The notes under the pieces were generated by a model. That model had not been told where the DNA came from. It made no database searches and saw only the letters and a program-made list of their open reading frames with translations. A program made the position numbers and the translations under genes. A stretch of 64,000 bases of DNA from positions 1,798,001 to 1,862,000 of the forward strand of contig NZ_VFMJ01000001.1 in NCBI RefSeq assembly GCF_006715005.1, given 5' to 3'. Positions within the stretch are counted from its first letter, which is position 1. Each line of letters opens with the position of its first letter. Source of the stretch: Serratia marcescens. Its GTDB lineage: Bacteria > Pseudomonadota > Gammaproteobacteria > Enterobacterales > Enterobacteriaceae. This document shows, one piece after another, positions 34,590 to 46,016 of the stretch.

Positions 34590-36515
34590 ATGAAAATCGC
34601 TATTCCTTCCCTGCTGTTATTCGCCGGTTTGACGGCAACGCACCCGGCCACCGTGTTGGCCGCTACACCGCCCGTCGCGGCGGATCAGGGCCAGAACGAC
34701 ACGGCCAACAACGATTTCAGCTTCGTGCGCTATCGCGCGGATTACCGCGTCAACGCCAACGCCACCAACGTGAAGACGGAAAGCTACGAAGTGCTGCTGA
34801 AAACCAAGGCGGCGGTCGAAAAATTCAGCCAGATCCGCCTGAGCTACAGCGAAAAAATGGAAACGCTGGAGGTGGTCGCCGCCTACACGCTGACCGCCGA
34901 CGGCCAGCGCCACGACGTGGCGCCCGATCGCATCTATACCCAGGAGAGTTACTCCAGCGCCACGGCCCCGCTGTATGCCGACCGCAAAGTGCGCGTCATC
35001 GTGTTCTCCAACCTGGCGCCGGGCTCGCGGGTGGTGTATGAGCTGCGCCGCACGCAAAACACGCCGTATTTCCCCGACTATTTCGGCCTGTGGGAGACGT
35101 TCAGCGTTTTCGATCAGTTCGACGACGCCGAAGTGACCCTGCAGGCACCGGCCAAGCTGCCGATGCATATCTTCACGCGTGGCATGGAAGGCGGGGACAA
35201 GCCGCAGATCCGCAACGGCCAAGCGCACTGGCGCTGGCATTATTCGCGCAGCGCGCCGATGAAATCACAAAACTGGGCAGCGGACAGCTGGACCTTCAGC
35301 CCGACCATCATGGCGAGCACCTATCGCGAGTGGCCGCAGTTGGCCAAGGCCTATCAGCTGAAGGCCGGTGCGGCGGCGAAGGTGACGCCGGGCATCCAGG
35401 CACTGGCAGACAACATCACCGCCGGTATCAGCGATCGGCGCGAGCAGGCAGAGGCCCTCTACCGCTGGGTGGCGCAAAACATTCGCTACGTGGCGGTGTA
35501 CCTGGGCAACGGTGGGCTGGAGCCGAATTCGGCGCAGAGCATTCTCGACAACCACTACGGCGACTGTAAGGACCACGTGGTGATCCTGGAGGCGCTGCTC
35601 GCTGCCAAGGGTATTGAAAGCTCACCGGTGCTGATCGGTATGGATGAAGGTCCGTTACTGCCTAAAGTGCCGCTGCTCAGCCGCTTTAATCACGCCATCA
35701 CCTATGTGCCGGAGTTCAAACTGTACCTGGACTCCACCAATCCCTGGGCGCGGTTCGGGCAACTGCCGCAAGGCGATCTGGGGGCGCCGGTGCTGCTGAC
35801 GCGCGACGCCAAGCTGGCGCGCACGCCGGGCAGCGATGAGCAGCCGGTCAAGAGCGCGCTGAGCGTCGATTTCGTGTTTGACAAAGCGGGCAATCTGCAC
35901 GGGCAAACCGAGCGTCGGCTGAGCGAAGTGGAAGAAATTGACCTGCGGGGCTATTTCTCGCAGATCAACCGGCAGAACCGGGCGCAGGCCGAAGCGTCGA
36001 TCATGTCCGCCTCCGGTATCGACGGCAGCGGCGAAGTGGCGATGAACAGCGATCCGCTGGATCTCAAAAAACAGTTCGGTTACCGCTTCCGCTTCAAGGC
36101 GGACGACTACGTCGATTTCGGCGTGGTGGGCGGCATGACGCTGCCTAATCCGCCCGGTGGCAAATCGTTCCGCACGCTGTATACCACCACGGCGGCACCG
36201 GACAACGAAACGCCGTTCTACTGCAGCGCGCAGCGCTACGACGAAACCTACCGTCTGCAGCTGCCGGCCAACGTGCCGATCATCGCCATTCCGCAAGACA
36301 GGCAGTTCCGCAATGCGGCGGGCGACTATCGCGTAGCATGGCGGCGCGACGGGCAGCAGGTGATCGTCAATCACCGCCTGCAGGTGAACGCCATTCGCGG
36401 CAAGGAGGCGCTGTGCCAGGCACAGGATTACCCGGCGTTCCGCGAGCTGTTCCAGCAGGTGCGGCGCGGTTTCCGCGGCCAGGTGGTGTACGGCGAATTG
36501 GCCAACGGCAAATAA
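34590..36515 (+). CDS. DUF3857/transglutaminase-like secreted protein
   Basis: A 641-residue exported protein. After a Sec signal (MKIAIPSLLLFAGLTATHPATVLAA) there is a DUF3857 beta-domain (about 45-230) and a transglutaminase-like cysteine domain (about 260-350) with NSAQSILDNHYGDCKDHVVILEALLAAKGI, which contains the catalytic Cys (GDCKDH) and a downstream HAITYV histidine and DSTNPWARFG aspartate. The C-terminal part is beta-rich (DUF3858-like). The enzymatic role of this family is not known. AAGGAC precedes ATG 34590. The Fur box upstream suggests induction at low iron, which is unusual for the family. Confidence 0.85.
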   Translation: MKIAIPSLLLFAGLTATHPATVLAATPPVAADQGQNDTANNDFSFVRYRADYRVNANATNVKTESYEVLLKTKAAVEKFSQIRLSYSEKMETLEVVAAYTLTADGQRHDVAPDRIYTQESYSSATAPLYADRKVRVIVFSNLAPGSRVVYELRRTQNTPYFPDYFGLWETFSVFDQFDDAEVTLQAPAKLPMHIFTRGMEGGDKPQIRNGQAHWRWHYSRSAPMKSQNWAADSWTFSPTIMASTYREWPQLAKAYQLKAGAAAKVTPGIQALADNITAGISDRREQAEALYRWVAQNIRYVAVYLGNGGLEPNSAQSILDNHYGDCKDHVVILEALLAAKGIESSPVLIGMDEGPLLPKVPLLSRFNHAITYVPEFKLYLDSTNPWARFGQLPQGDLGAPVLLTRDAKLARTPGSDEQPVKSALSVDFVFDKAGNLHGQTERRLSEVEEIDLRGYFSQINRQNRAQAEASIMSASGIDGSGEVAMNSDPLDLKKQFGYRFRFKADDYVDFGVVGGMTLPNPPGGKSFRTLYTTTAAPDNETPFYCSAQRYDETYRLQLPANVPIIAIPQDRQFRNAAGDYRVAWRRDGQQVIVNHRLQVNAIRGKEALCQAQDYPAFRELFQQVRRGFRGQVVYGELANGK

Positions 36516-36553
36516 GCCGCTGCCCCGTCGCGCTTAGCGGCGGGGCGCACGCC

Positions 36554-36910
36554 TCAGTTGAATTCGCCCGCGACCTCGGACCACAGGCTGACGCGGCAGC
36601 CGCGTGCGGCGAAAAAGTCCATCTCGCGCTTGATGCCGCCGCTCTCTTGCCAACCCGGCAAATCGAGCACGATCAACTCATCCATCGCCGCCATGAACAG
36701 GGCGTCGATCGGTGCCCACAGCTTGCCGATGGCGGTTTTGTCGAGCTCTTGCAAACACAGGTTGATCGGATGCGACATGCTGACCTGGCTAAAAACGGCG
36801 CTGCCGGCGCGTACGATAGCGGCGGCGACGTCGTTGCACGCGATAAAGCGTTGCTGCACGACGTTGGCGTCGGCGTGGCTGTAGGGGCAGGCTAAAAATA
36901 TTTTTCTCAT
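36554..36910 (-). CDS. DUF1937 (nucleoside 2-deoxyribosyltransferase-like) protein
   Basis: A 118-residue protein starting MRKIFLACPYSHAD, the DUF1937 opening, with SQVSMSHPINLC in the middle and DELIVLDLPGWQESGGIKREMDFFAARG towards the end. That fold is related to nucleoside deoxyribosyltransferases; the Gly-Trp-x-x-Ser-x-Gly-x-x-x-E segment is the equivalent of the active-site Glu region. Members often sit in phage or accessory regions. The ATG at 36910 is chosen over a TTG at 36928. The function is unknown. Confidence 0.85.
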   Translation of the reverse strand: MRKIFLACPYSHADANVVQQRFIACNDVAAAIVRAGSAVFSQVSMSHPINLCLQELDKTAIGKLWAPIDALFMAAMDELIVLDLPGWQESGGIKREMDFFAARGCRVSLWSEVAGEFN

Positions 36911-36946
36911 TACCGTTTGTTCTCTCAATAATTGATGGCCGGGGCG

Positions 36947-36982
36947 AAAAAAGGGCGCAGCTTCCCCGTGAGGCGGCGCCCC
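36947..36982 (-). terminator. Terminator of the kinase-permease operon
   Basis: On the minus strand a GGGCGC / GCGCCC stem (36953-36958 and 36976-36981) with a 17-nt loop is followed by six T residues (36947-36952). It lies about 30 bases after the EutH-like stop. Confidence 0.65.
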
Positions 36983-37010
36983 GTTTATTTTTTATGGCTT
37001 AGGGATAAAT

Positions 37011-38243
37011 TCAGCGAGCGGCGGCGGCGATGGCCGTCGACTGCCTTTGCGTCTGTTCTTTTTCCAGCAATTCGGCTTCCGGCACCGAGATCTTGATGGC
37101 GATCAGGACAGCAATCATGCCACCGAGGAATTTACCCATCATGATCGGCAGCACCAGCGAAGGTTGGAAGTTGGCGGTAAACGCCAGGTGATCGCCCAAC
37201 GTGGCCTGCGCACAAATGCCGAAGGCGACGCACAGCACCTTATCGCGCGCCCGCATGCCTTTGAACAGGTGATAGACGGCGATGATATTGGCCAATACCA
37301 TAATAAAACCCAGCGCGCCGGTATCCGACAGGCCGAGTTTTCTGCCGATGAAATGCATCGGCTTGCGGCAATAGCGCTGGAACAAATAACAAATGGGGAA
37401 TGTGCCCGCCAACATAATGCCGATGTAACCGGCGATCTCGATAGCGCGGAATAATTCGTCTTTGTCGGCGAATAACGGATCGAATACCCAGCCGCCGAAC
37501 ACCTTTTTAAACACGCCGGTGAAATGCTCGATGATGCACAGCGCCAACACCAGCTTGATAAAGGCATCCGCCGCCTTGCCGAAGATCAGGAATCCTTTCA
37601 CCATCGCCGCCGGCCGCAGCTTCAGCCCCAACGCCAACAGGAAGCACAGGGCAAACAGCGGGGACAGCAGCCGCAGCGCCTGCAGCAAGTCCAACTGCAG
37701 ATAGTGCGCGGCAGGTGACGTGGTGGAGATAATCTCCCTGACCGGCAGGTTGTTGAAGGTGATGGTCACCAGGGCGATCAGCACGGCAAACGGAATGCTG
37801 ATCAGGCCCGCCATGGCGCCCAGCGCCAGATATTTATGGTCGTCGCGGTTCAGCATGATAAGCCCGACCGGGATCAGGTACACGATGCTGGCGCCGGAGG
37901 TGTAGCCCACCAACATGGCGACGATCCACATGTCGCGGTTGGCGGCGATGGCGTCAGCCAACTGATAGCCACCCATGTCCACGGCGATCACCGCTAGCGC
38001 CGCGATCGAGGCGTCGGAGCCGAGCGCCGAGAAGAAGGGGCCGATGCTGTACATGATCAGGTAAGAGATGATTGGGATCGCCGCCATGATGCCCGCCTGG
38101 GCGAGAAACACCGGGCCGATGGCGTGAATGCCGTTGACGAACTCACGTCCCAGCTCGCCCTCCGGTTTGACGATCGACGCCAACGCCCCGATCAGAGTGC
38201 CGGCCATGATGATATAGATGATGAAATTACCGAACTCAGCCAT
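37011..38243 (-). CDS. eutH: EutH-family permease
   Basis: A 410-residue, about eleven-helix membrane protein of the EutH family (FGNFIIYIIMAGTLIGALASI start; DMGGYQLADAIA; YTSGASIVYLIPVGLIML; QATLGDHLAFTANFQPSLVLPIMMGKFLGGM). EutH of the eut operon carries ethanolamine. Here no ethanolamine ammonia-lyase or microcompartment gene is nearby; the gene overlaps the FGGY kinase by 8 bases and is co-transcribed with it, and divergent flavoproteins of GlpA type share the promoter region. That context fits import of a small polyol or hydroxylated amine rather than classical ethanolamine use. The substrate is inference. ATG 38243 follows AGGAGG. Confidence 0.85.
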   Translation of the reverse strand: MAEFGNFIIYIIMAGTLIGALASIVKPEGELGREFVNGIHAIGPVFLAQAGIMAAIPIISYLIMYSIGPFFSALGSDASIAALAVIAVDMGGYQLADAIAANRDMWIVAMLVGYTSGASIVYLIPVGLIMLNRDDHKYLALGAMAGLISIPFAVLIALVTITFNNLPVREIISTTSPAAHYLQLDLLQALRLLSPLFALCFLLALGLKLRPAAMVKGFLIFGKAADAFIKLVLALCIIEHFTGVFKKVFGGWVFDPLFADKDELFRAIEIAGYIGIMLAGTFPICYLFQRYCRKPMHFIGRKLGLSDTGALGFIMVLANIIAVYHLFKGMRARDKVLCVAFGICAQATLGDHLAFTANFQPSLVLPIMMGKFLGGMIAVLIAIKISVPEAELLEKEQTQRQSTAIAAAAR

Positions 38244-39696
38244 GGTGTTCCTCCTGCGATGAACGTAAGCCGCGCGAGCGCGCGATGATTTCCTGATAGC
38301 GGGCAAACCAGACCGCCATATCGACCTCGGCGGGCTCCGTCACTTCATAGCGGTTGAGCACCTTGAGCGGCTGTTCCACGCCCAGCCCTTTACGCGCCAA
38401 CAGCGCCACGCCCTGAGCGGTGATCTCTTTATTGGCGGGCGTAACGATGCGCTTTTGGATCAGGTTGGCGAGGAACTGCGTGAAATAGCGGTTGGCGGAC
38501 AGACCACCGTCCACCGAAATGCTGTCGCCGATCGGTTTCAACTTATCCATGGCGTTGATCACCTCGGCGGAACGCATGGCGATGCCTTCGAGTATCGACT
38601 GCAGCAGATCCTTGCGTTCGGTTTCCAGCGACAGGCCGGCCCACATCCCGGCGGCGGAGCGATCCCAGTACGGGCAGGCCAGCCCGGAGAGCGCCGGTAC
38701 AAAGGCCAGGCCGCGCGCGATAGCCGGCTGGGCCGGGAAATCGCCGAATTCATCGAAATCGTTGAATAGGCCTATCTTTCTCGCCCAGTTAATGGCGGAG
38801 GCCGCGTTATAAACGCCGCCGTCCAGACCATACACCGGCTCGCTGCCGGGCAGCTTCCAGCACAGCGTGGGCAACAGGCCGGACTCGCCGGCATCGATCG
38901 GACGCGGCCCGGTGATCGCCTGTAAAAAAGCGCCGGTACCGAAGGTGATCTTCATCTGCCCCGGTTGATGGCAGCCGTGGCCGTAGGTGCCGGCAAACTG
39001 ATCGACGATGCAGCCCGTCAGCGGCACCGGTTTGCCGTTGAGTGCGACGTCGCCGAAGTGGCCGATGTTGTCTCTGACCTCGGGCAGGCTGTCGATCGGC
39101 ACGCCGAACAATCGGCACAGCTCCTCGTCCCACTGCAGGGTATGAATGTTGAATAACGAGGTGCGCGAGGCCGAGTTATAGTCGGTGAGATGCCGGCCGC
39201 ACAGGTGGAACAGGAAGAAGGCATCCATGGTGCCGAGCCGCAGGCGGCCGCGTTGCGCCAGCTGCCTGGCCCCCGGCGCGTTGTTCATCAGCCAGCCCAT
39301 CTTGCTCGCGGAGAAGTAGGTATCGAGCGGCAGGCCGGTTTTCGCCATCACCAGCGGTTCGACGCCTTCGCGTTTCAGGCGCTGGATCTCCGGTTCGGTG
39401 CGCTGATCTTGCCAAACGATGGCGTTGTACAGCGGCAGGCCGCTGTCGGCGTCCCAGGCCAGCAGGCTTTCGCCCTGATGCCCTAAACCGATGGCGTCCA
39501 CCATGTCGCACTGGCTGAGACAGCGGCGGATATTCGCCAGAATCTCCAGGGCATCGTGTTCCACCCAGCCCGGATTGGGGGTGATCTGCTTGTGCGGCAT
39601 GCTGGCCGGCGAATGGTGCCTGCCGTCTTCGCCGAACACCACGACCCGGGTGCCGGTGGTTCCCTGATCAATCGCGGCGTAACGTTGATTCATCAT
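38236..39696 (-). CDS. FGGY-family carbohydrate kinase (GlpK-like)
   Basis: A 486-residue kinase of the hexokinase/actin fold. It opens AAIDQGTTGTRVVVFGEDG (phosphate 1 loop) and has DYNSASRTSLFNIHTLQWDEEL, GTGAFLQAITG and SVDGGLSANRYFTQFLANLIQKRIV, all typical of glycerol kinase relatives. Compared with glycerol kinase, the sequence is shortened in the middle. It probably phosphorylates the polyol or related alcohol brought in by the EutH-like permease, giving the substrate of the divergent GlpA-like dehydrogenase. True glycerol kinase activity is possible but not required by the context. Confidence 0.9.
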   Translation of the reverse strand: MMNQRYAAIDQGTTGTRVVVFGEDGRHHSPASMPHKQITPNPGWVEHDALEILANIRRCLSQCDMVDAIGLGHQGESLLAWDADSGLPLYNAIVWQDQRTEPEIQRLKREGVEPLVMAKTGLPLDTYFSASKMGWLMNNAPGARQLAQRGRLRLGTMDAFFLFHLCGRHLTDYNSASRTSLFNIHTLQWDEELCRLFGVPIDSLPEVRDNIGHFGDVALNGKPVPLTGCIVDQFAGTYGHGCHQPGQMKITFGTGAFLQAITGPRPIDAGESGLLPTLCWKLPGSEPVYGLDGGVYNAASAINWARKIGLFNDFDEFGDFPAQPAIARGLAFVPALSGLACPYWDRSAAGMWAGLSLETERKDLLQSILEGIAMRSAEVINAMDKLKPIGDSISVDGGLSANRYFTQFLANLIQKRIVTPANKEITAQGVALLARKGLGVEQPLKVLNRYEVTEPAEVDMAVWFARYQEIIARSRGLRSSQEEHHG

Positions 39697-39953
39697 TGCT
39701 TCGCTCTCTTATAGGTTTTGTTTTTTATTGTGCCTGGTGTTGGTTGTGTGACTGTTTTAATAATCTATCTTCAATTTCACACATTAAAGCAACATAAATC
39801 ACAAGATAAAATAACCCCGCGTGATCGACCTCATACTTTTTGCTTATCACCGCGCTCTGCGGCTTTTTTTTGGGAGTTGTGTTGTTTTTATCATTTCAAA
39901 TGCGGTTATTGTGTGGTTTTATTGTGGTTATCACATCAAAACGGGACATCAGC
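39697..39953. promoter_or_regulatory. Divergent control region of the kinase-permease and flavoprotein operons
   Basis: 257 AT-rich bases separate the two operons. They contain several TTATCA-type repeats (near 39841-39848, 39889-39895 and 39929-39936) and TCACA/TGTGG half-sites (39745-39785, 39910-39935) that could bind the DeoR regulator encoded downstream or CRP. No full palindrome with the right spacing was found, so assignments are tentative. Confidence 0.4.
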
Positions 39954-41357
39954 ATGATGGAAGAACAAACGGATTGGGACATTGTCGTGATTGGCGGCGG
40001 TGTGGTCGGGTGTGCGGTATTCCGCCAATTCTGCCTGATGGGCGCCCGAACGCTGCTGTTGGAAAAGGGAGGCGATATCCTGTCCGGCGCCAGCAAAGCC
40101 AACAGCGCACTGCTGCATACCGGCTTCGATGCGCCCAGCGGCAGCCTGGAACTGCATTGCATGCAAGCCGGATACCGGGAATTTATCGCCATCCGCGAAC
40201 GAATGAATCTGCCGCTATTGCCCACCGGCGCGCTGGTCGTGGCCTGGGACGAGCACCAGTTGGCGGCGCTGCCCGTGATCGTGCAGCAGGCGCACGACAA
40301 CGGCGTGCTGGACGTGGCACAGATCGACGCCGCCGAGCTGTATCGCCGTGAGCCACAGCTGGCGCCCGGCGCGTTGGCGGCGGTAGAGGTGCCGGGAGAG
40401 AGCGTGATCGATCCCTGGAGCACGCCGCTGGCGTACCTGACGCAGGGCGTCAAACACGGCGGCGACTATCGCTTCAATACCGAGGTGACCGGCGCCGAAC
40501 GCTTGCCGAGCGGCTGGCGGCTAACCAGCAACCGGGGCGAGTTTCACGGCAAAATCGTCATCAACTGCGCCGGCAATCAGGGCGACCGGGTAGAAAGTTT
40601 CTGCCATCAGCCCGAGTTTGAAATCCGCCCGCGCAAAGGGCAGTTCCTGGTGTTCGACAAGGCCGCCGCCGGGCAGGTCAACGCCATCATCTTGCCGGTA
40701 CCGACGGCCATCACCAAAGGGGTACTGCTGTCGAAAACTATCTTCGGCAATCTGTTGCTGGGGCCGACCGCCGAAGAACAGCAGGATCGCGAGACGGCGA
40801 CGGTGGACGAAACCAAAATGCGCGAGCTTATCGAACAGGGCACCCGGCTGCTGCCCACGCTGGCGAATTACAGCGTGACCGCCAGCTATGCCGGATTGCG
40901 CCCGGCGACAGAGCAGAAACACTACCGCATTCAGCCCTATCCCGAGCGGCAGTGGATCTGCGTGGCGGGCATTCGCTCCACCGGCCTGACGGCGGCGCTC
41001 GGCATCGCGCAATACGTGGGGCAGCTTTACCGCGACCATTTTACGCCGTGCTTCACGGCGACGGCGCCGCAAACCGTGCATTGGCCGCAGATGCCGATGC
41101 TCGCCGACTACGCGCTGCGCGATTACGCGCGCCCGGATAACGGCGGCATCGTTTGCCATTGCGAGCTGGTGACCCAGCGGGAAATCGAGGCGGCGTTCGA
41201 TTCCGCCGTGCCGCCGGAGTGCATCGGCGGGTTGCGGCGGCGCACGCGCGTGATGATGGGGCGCTGCAACGGTTTTTATTGCAGTAGCCGGGTGGCGGAA
41301 ATGGTAGGCGATCGTTTTGGCCAGACGCTGGCCGTAGGGAGCATTGATGAAAACTGA
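39954..41357 (+). CDS. GlpA-like FAD dehydrogenase with BFD [2Fe-2S] domain
   Basis: A 467-residue flavoprotein of the glycerol-3-phosphate dehydrogenase group. An FAD-binding GGGVVGCAVFRQF motif lies near residue 13, then SGASKANSALLHTGFDAPSGSLE, typical of GlpA/GlpD relatives. The C-terminal domain (about 380-460) has VCHCELVTQREIEAA and GRCNGFYC, four Cys of a BFD-like [2Fe-2S] cluster as in GlpA. It would oxidise the phosphorylated polyol made by the divergent kinase. ATG 39954 is chosen (GGGAC upstream); a frame open further left lacks signals. It overlaps the next gene by 11 bases. Confidence 0.9.
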   Translation: MMEEQTDWDIVVIGGGVVGCAVFRQFCLMGARTLLLEKGGDILSGASKANSALLHTGFDAPSGSLELHCMQAGYREFIAIRERMNLPLLPTGALVVAWDEHQLAALPVIVQQAHDNGVLDVAQIDAAELYRREPQLAPGALAAVEVPGESVIDPWSTPLAYLTQGVKHGGDYRFNTEVTGAERLPSGWRLTSNRGEFHGKIVINCAGNQGDRVESFCHQPEFEIRPRKGQFLVFDKAAAGQVNAIILPVPTAITKGVLLSKTIFGNLLLGPTAEEQQDRETATVDETKMRELIEQGTRLLPTLANYSVTASYAGLRPATEQKHYRIQPYPERQWICVAGIRSTGLTAALGIAQYVGQLYRDHFTPCFTATAPQTVHWPQMPMLADYALRDYARPDNGGIVCHCELVTQREIEAAFDSAVPPECIGGLRRRTRVMMGRCNGFYCSSRVAEMVGDRFGQTLAVGSIDEN

Positions 41358-42570
41358 GTATCAGGTGGCGATTGTCGGCGCCGGGCCGGCCGGGATCGCG
41401 GTGGCGACCGCGCTGCGGCAGGCGGGCATCGAGGATGTGGTGATCCTGGAACGGGAGCAGCAAGCGGGCGGCGTGCCGAGACACTGTCGGCACCCCACCT
41501 TCGGGCTGCAAACGTTTTACCGGCCGATGCTCGGCTCCACCTATGTCGACAAGATACTGGCGCGCGCCGGGCAGGTAGAAATCCGCACCGGCGTGACGGT
41601 GCTCGCCATCAAGCCGGGCGGCGAGCTGAGCATCACGGATCGCCGCGGCGTCAGCACCTTGAAAGCGCAGCGGGTGATCCTGGCGACCGGCGTGCGTGAG
41701 ACGCCGCGCCATCCCCGCCTGGTGAGCGGCCTGCGGCCGCAGGGCGTACTCACCGCCGGTGCGCTGCAGCAGTTCGTCTATCTGCGCGGGCTGCAACCTG
41801 GTAAGGCGCCGGTGGTGGTTGGCACCGAGCTGGTCAGTTTCTCCGCGCTATGGACGCTGCGTAACGCCGGCGTGCGCGCCGTCGCCATGATTGAAAGCGG
41901 CGGCAGGCCCGTCGCCTGGCGGCTGAGCGCGCTCTATGCGCGTCTGATGGGGGTGCCGATTCATTATTATTCGCGGGTGACCGATATTGCCGGCCGCGAT
42001 CGGGTTGAGTCCATCGAGGTGGAAAACCGTCAGGGAGAGAAACAGCGCATCGCCTGCGACAGCCTGATCTTCACCGGCCGCTTCACCGGGGAATATACGC
42101 TGATCCGCCAGAGCCACCTGGCGCAACGGCCGGAGAGTGGCTGCCCGTTGACAGACCAGTTCGGCCGCTGTTCCGACGCCGCCTATTTCGCCGTCGGCAA
42201 CATGCTGCATCCGGCGGACATGGGCGACCAGTGCTATCAGGAAGGGCTGCGCGTTGGCGAGGCCGTTGCCCGTTCGCTGCAGCGCACGCTGCCGCCGGCG
42301 CGGCAAATCCTCCCGGTGCGGCATGACGAACGGATCCGCCTGACCGCGCCTGCCAACGTGGCGCTGTCAGGCAAAGCCACCACCGTCACGATCAATATGC
42401 GGGTGGCGCGGGCGGTGTCCGGCTCGGTGGTGGTGCGTCTGGGCGAGGAAGTGCTGTATCGCAAAACGCACCGCTGCCTGCCGGAACGGCGGATCCTGCT
42501 GCGCAACATCGCCTTGCCGCCCGACGGTGAGCGTGACGCACTGCACATCAGCATCGAAACCGCCGGGTGA
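41347..42570 (+). CDS. FAD/NAD(P)-dependent oxidoreductase (HcnB/GlpB-like partner)
   Basis: A 407-residue pyridine-nucleotide-disulfide-type flavoprotein. An FAD motif VGAGPAGIAVATALRQAG lies at 10-27 and a second nucleotide motif near GKAPVVVGTELVSFSALWTLRNAG. A beta-rich C-terminal extension of about 80 residues follows. Operons of GlpA-BFD protein plus this type of flavoprotein occur with glycerol kinases in anaerobes, usually with a small DUF1667 Cys protein, which is missing here. It probably passes electrons from the GlpA-like subunit to NAD(P)+ or quinone. The ATG at 41347 overlaps the end of the upstream gene. Confidence 0.88.
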   Translation: MKTEYQVAIVGAGPAGIAVATALRQAGIEDVVILEREQQAGGVPRHCRHPTFGLQTFYRPMLGSTYVDKILARAGQVEIRTGVTVLAIKPGGELSITDRRGVSTLKAQRVILATGVRETPRHPRLVSGLRPQGVLTAGALQQFVYLRGLQPGKAPVVVGTELVSFSALWTLRNAGVRAVAMIESGGRPVAWRLSALYARLMGVPIHYYSRVTDIAGRDRVESIEVENRQGEKQRIACDSLIFTGRFTGEYTLIRQSHLAQRPESGCPLTDQFGRCSDAAYFAVGNMLHPADMGDQCYQEGLRVGEAVARSLQRTLPPARQILPVRHDERIRLTAPANVALSGKATTVTINMRVARAVSGSVVVRLGEEVLYRKTHRCLPERRILLRNIALPPDGERDALHISIETAG

Positions 42571-42683
42571 ACGATGGCAACGGCTTGCGTCTAACGCCCT
42601 GAAACCCGTAGTATTCCGTCAGTTGACGCCGCGAGTCTCGGCGCAAGCAGTCACCCTTACTTAAGGCAGCGAGTGTAATGTGA

Positions 42684-43454
42684 ATGGATATCTCTAATTC
42701 CGTGGAGAGGCGCAATGAAATTCTGGCGCTGATCCAGGCCAACGGCCGGGTTTACGTGAATGAGCTGGCGGATAAATTCCAGGTTTCGCAGGAAACCATT
42801 CGGCGCGATTTGAACAAGCTGGAAGATTATCGGCTGATCAAGAAGATCCACGGCGGGGCAGTCAGCAGCCAGTTTAAATTCGAGCATGAATTCAACGAGC
42901 GGGCCAAAATCGCCGAGGCCGAGAAGCGCGCCATCGCAGAGAAAGCGGTGACGCTGATCCAGCCGGGCGATACGGTGTTCGTGGATTTCGGCTCTACCAC
43001 GCTGGAGTTTGCCAGGCAGTTGGCAACGGTCGATCAGTTAACGGTCATCACCAACTCGCCGTTGATTGCCAACGTCTGTTTGGAGAATGATTCCATTGAC
43101 GTGGTGCTGATCGGCGGGCAGTTCATCGACTCCAAAATGGCGTGCCTGGGTGCAATCGCGTTGAATAACATCGAGGCGTTTTTCGCCGATTACGCCATTA
43201 TCGGTGCCGGCGCGGTCAACGTGCAGACCGGCGTAATGGATCAGAACGTCAATGAAGCGGCCATCGCGCGCAAAATGATGGCGCAGAGCCGCAAGTGCAT
43301 CGTGCTGGCGGACGAAAACAAGCTGCGCGGGCATGCGATGACCCTGGTGGCCAAATGGCCCGAGGTCGATTATCTGGTGACCTCCGACAGCGGTAACGCG
43401 TTGGAGGGGCTGGTTTTCCCGGCCAACGTCAATGTGTTGGTCGCACAGGTATAA
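42684..43454 (+). CDS. DeoR-family transcriptional regulator
   Basis: A 256-residue repressor. HTH: RRNEILALIQANGRVYVNELADKFQVSQETIRRDLNKLEDYRLIKKIHGGAV, the DeoR signature. The sensor domain (about 75-235) has the DeoRC pattern VFVDFGSTTLEFARQL and a phosphate-binding region seen in regulators of sugar-phosphate or polyol pathways. It follows the two flavoprotein genes at 113 bases and is the obvious controller of this divergent island; the inducer is probably the phosphorylated substrate. A GC-rich hairpin follows. Confidence 0.9.
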   Translation: MDISNSVERRNEILALIQANGRVYVNELADKFQVSQETIRRDLNKLEDYRLIKKIHGGAVSSQFKFEHEFNERAKIAEAEKRAIAEKAVTLIQPGDTVFVDFGSTTLEFARQLATVDQLTVITNSPLIANVCLENDSIDVVLIGGQFIDSKMACLGAIALNNIEAFFADYAIIGAGAVNVQTGVMDQNVNEAAIARKMMAQSRKCIVLADENKLRGHAMTLVAKWPEVDYLVTSDSGNALEGLVFPANVNVLVAQV

Positions 43455-43467
43455 AGGGGTATGAGAA

Positions 43468-43500
43468 GCCTTTCTCCGGGCCGATCAACCCGGAGAAGGC
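43468..43500. terminator. Hairpin between the DeoR gene and ydeP
   Basis: A 12-bp GC-rich stem (GCCTTTCTCCGGG / CCCGGAGAAGGC with one mismatch) lies between convergent stop codons. No long T-run is present, but the stability and position fit a shared 3' boundary. Confidence 0.6.
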
Positions 43501-43517
43501 CTCCAAGCCGCTTTTCT

Positions 43518-45812
<2,295 letters not shown>

Positions 45813-45982
45813 TGTTGCTTGCCTCCGACACCGCTTACGATAAATGCAGGTGATTGATTTACGATGAATATTATCTTTATCGTTCAAGACGGAACGCAGG
45901 CATCGTCGCCGTTAAACGCGAGCCTGTCGATTCAGTATAGATGAGTGAAAAAGGGGACAGCGGCAGTCTGTGCGGAGGTGTG

Positions 45983-46010
45983 GCGGCCCGCTTAACCGGA
46001 TGCGGGCCGC
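45983..46010. terminator. Hairpin after ggt
   Basis: A perfect 9-bp stem (GCGGCCCGC / GCGGGCCGC) with a 10-nt loop lies just downstream of the ggt stop codon on the minus strand. A T-run is lacking. Confidence 0.5.
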
Positions 46011-46016
46011 GGTGCG

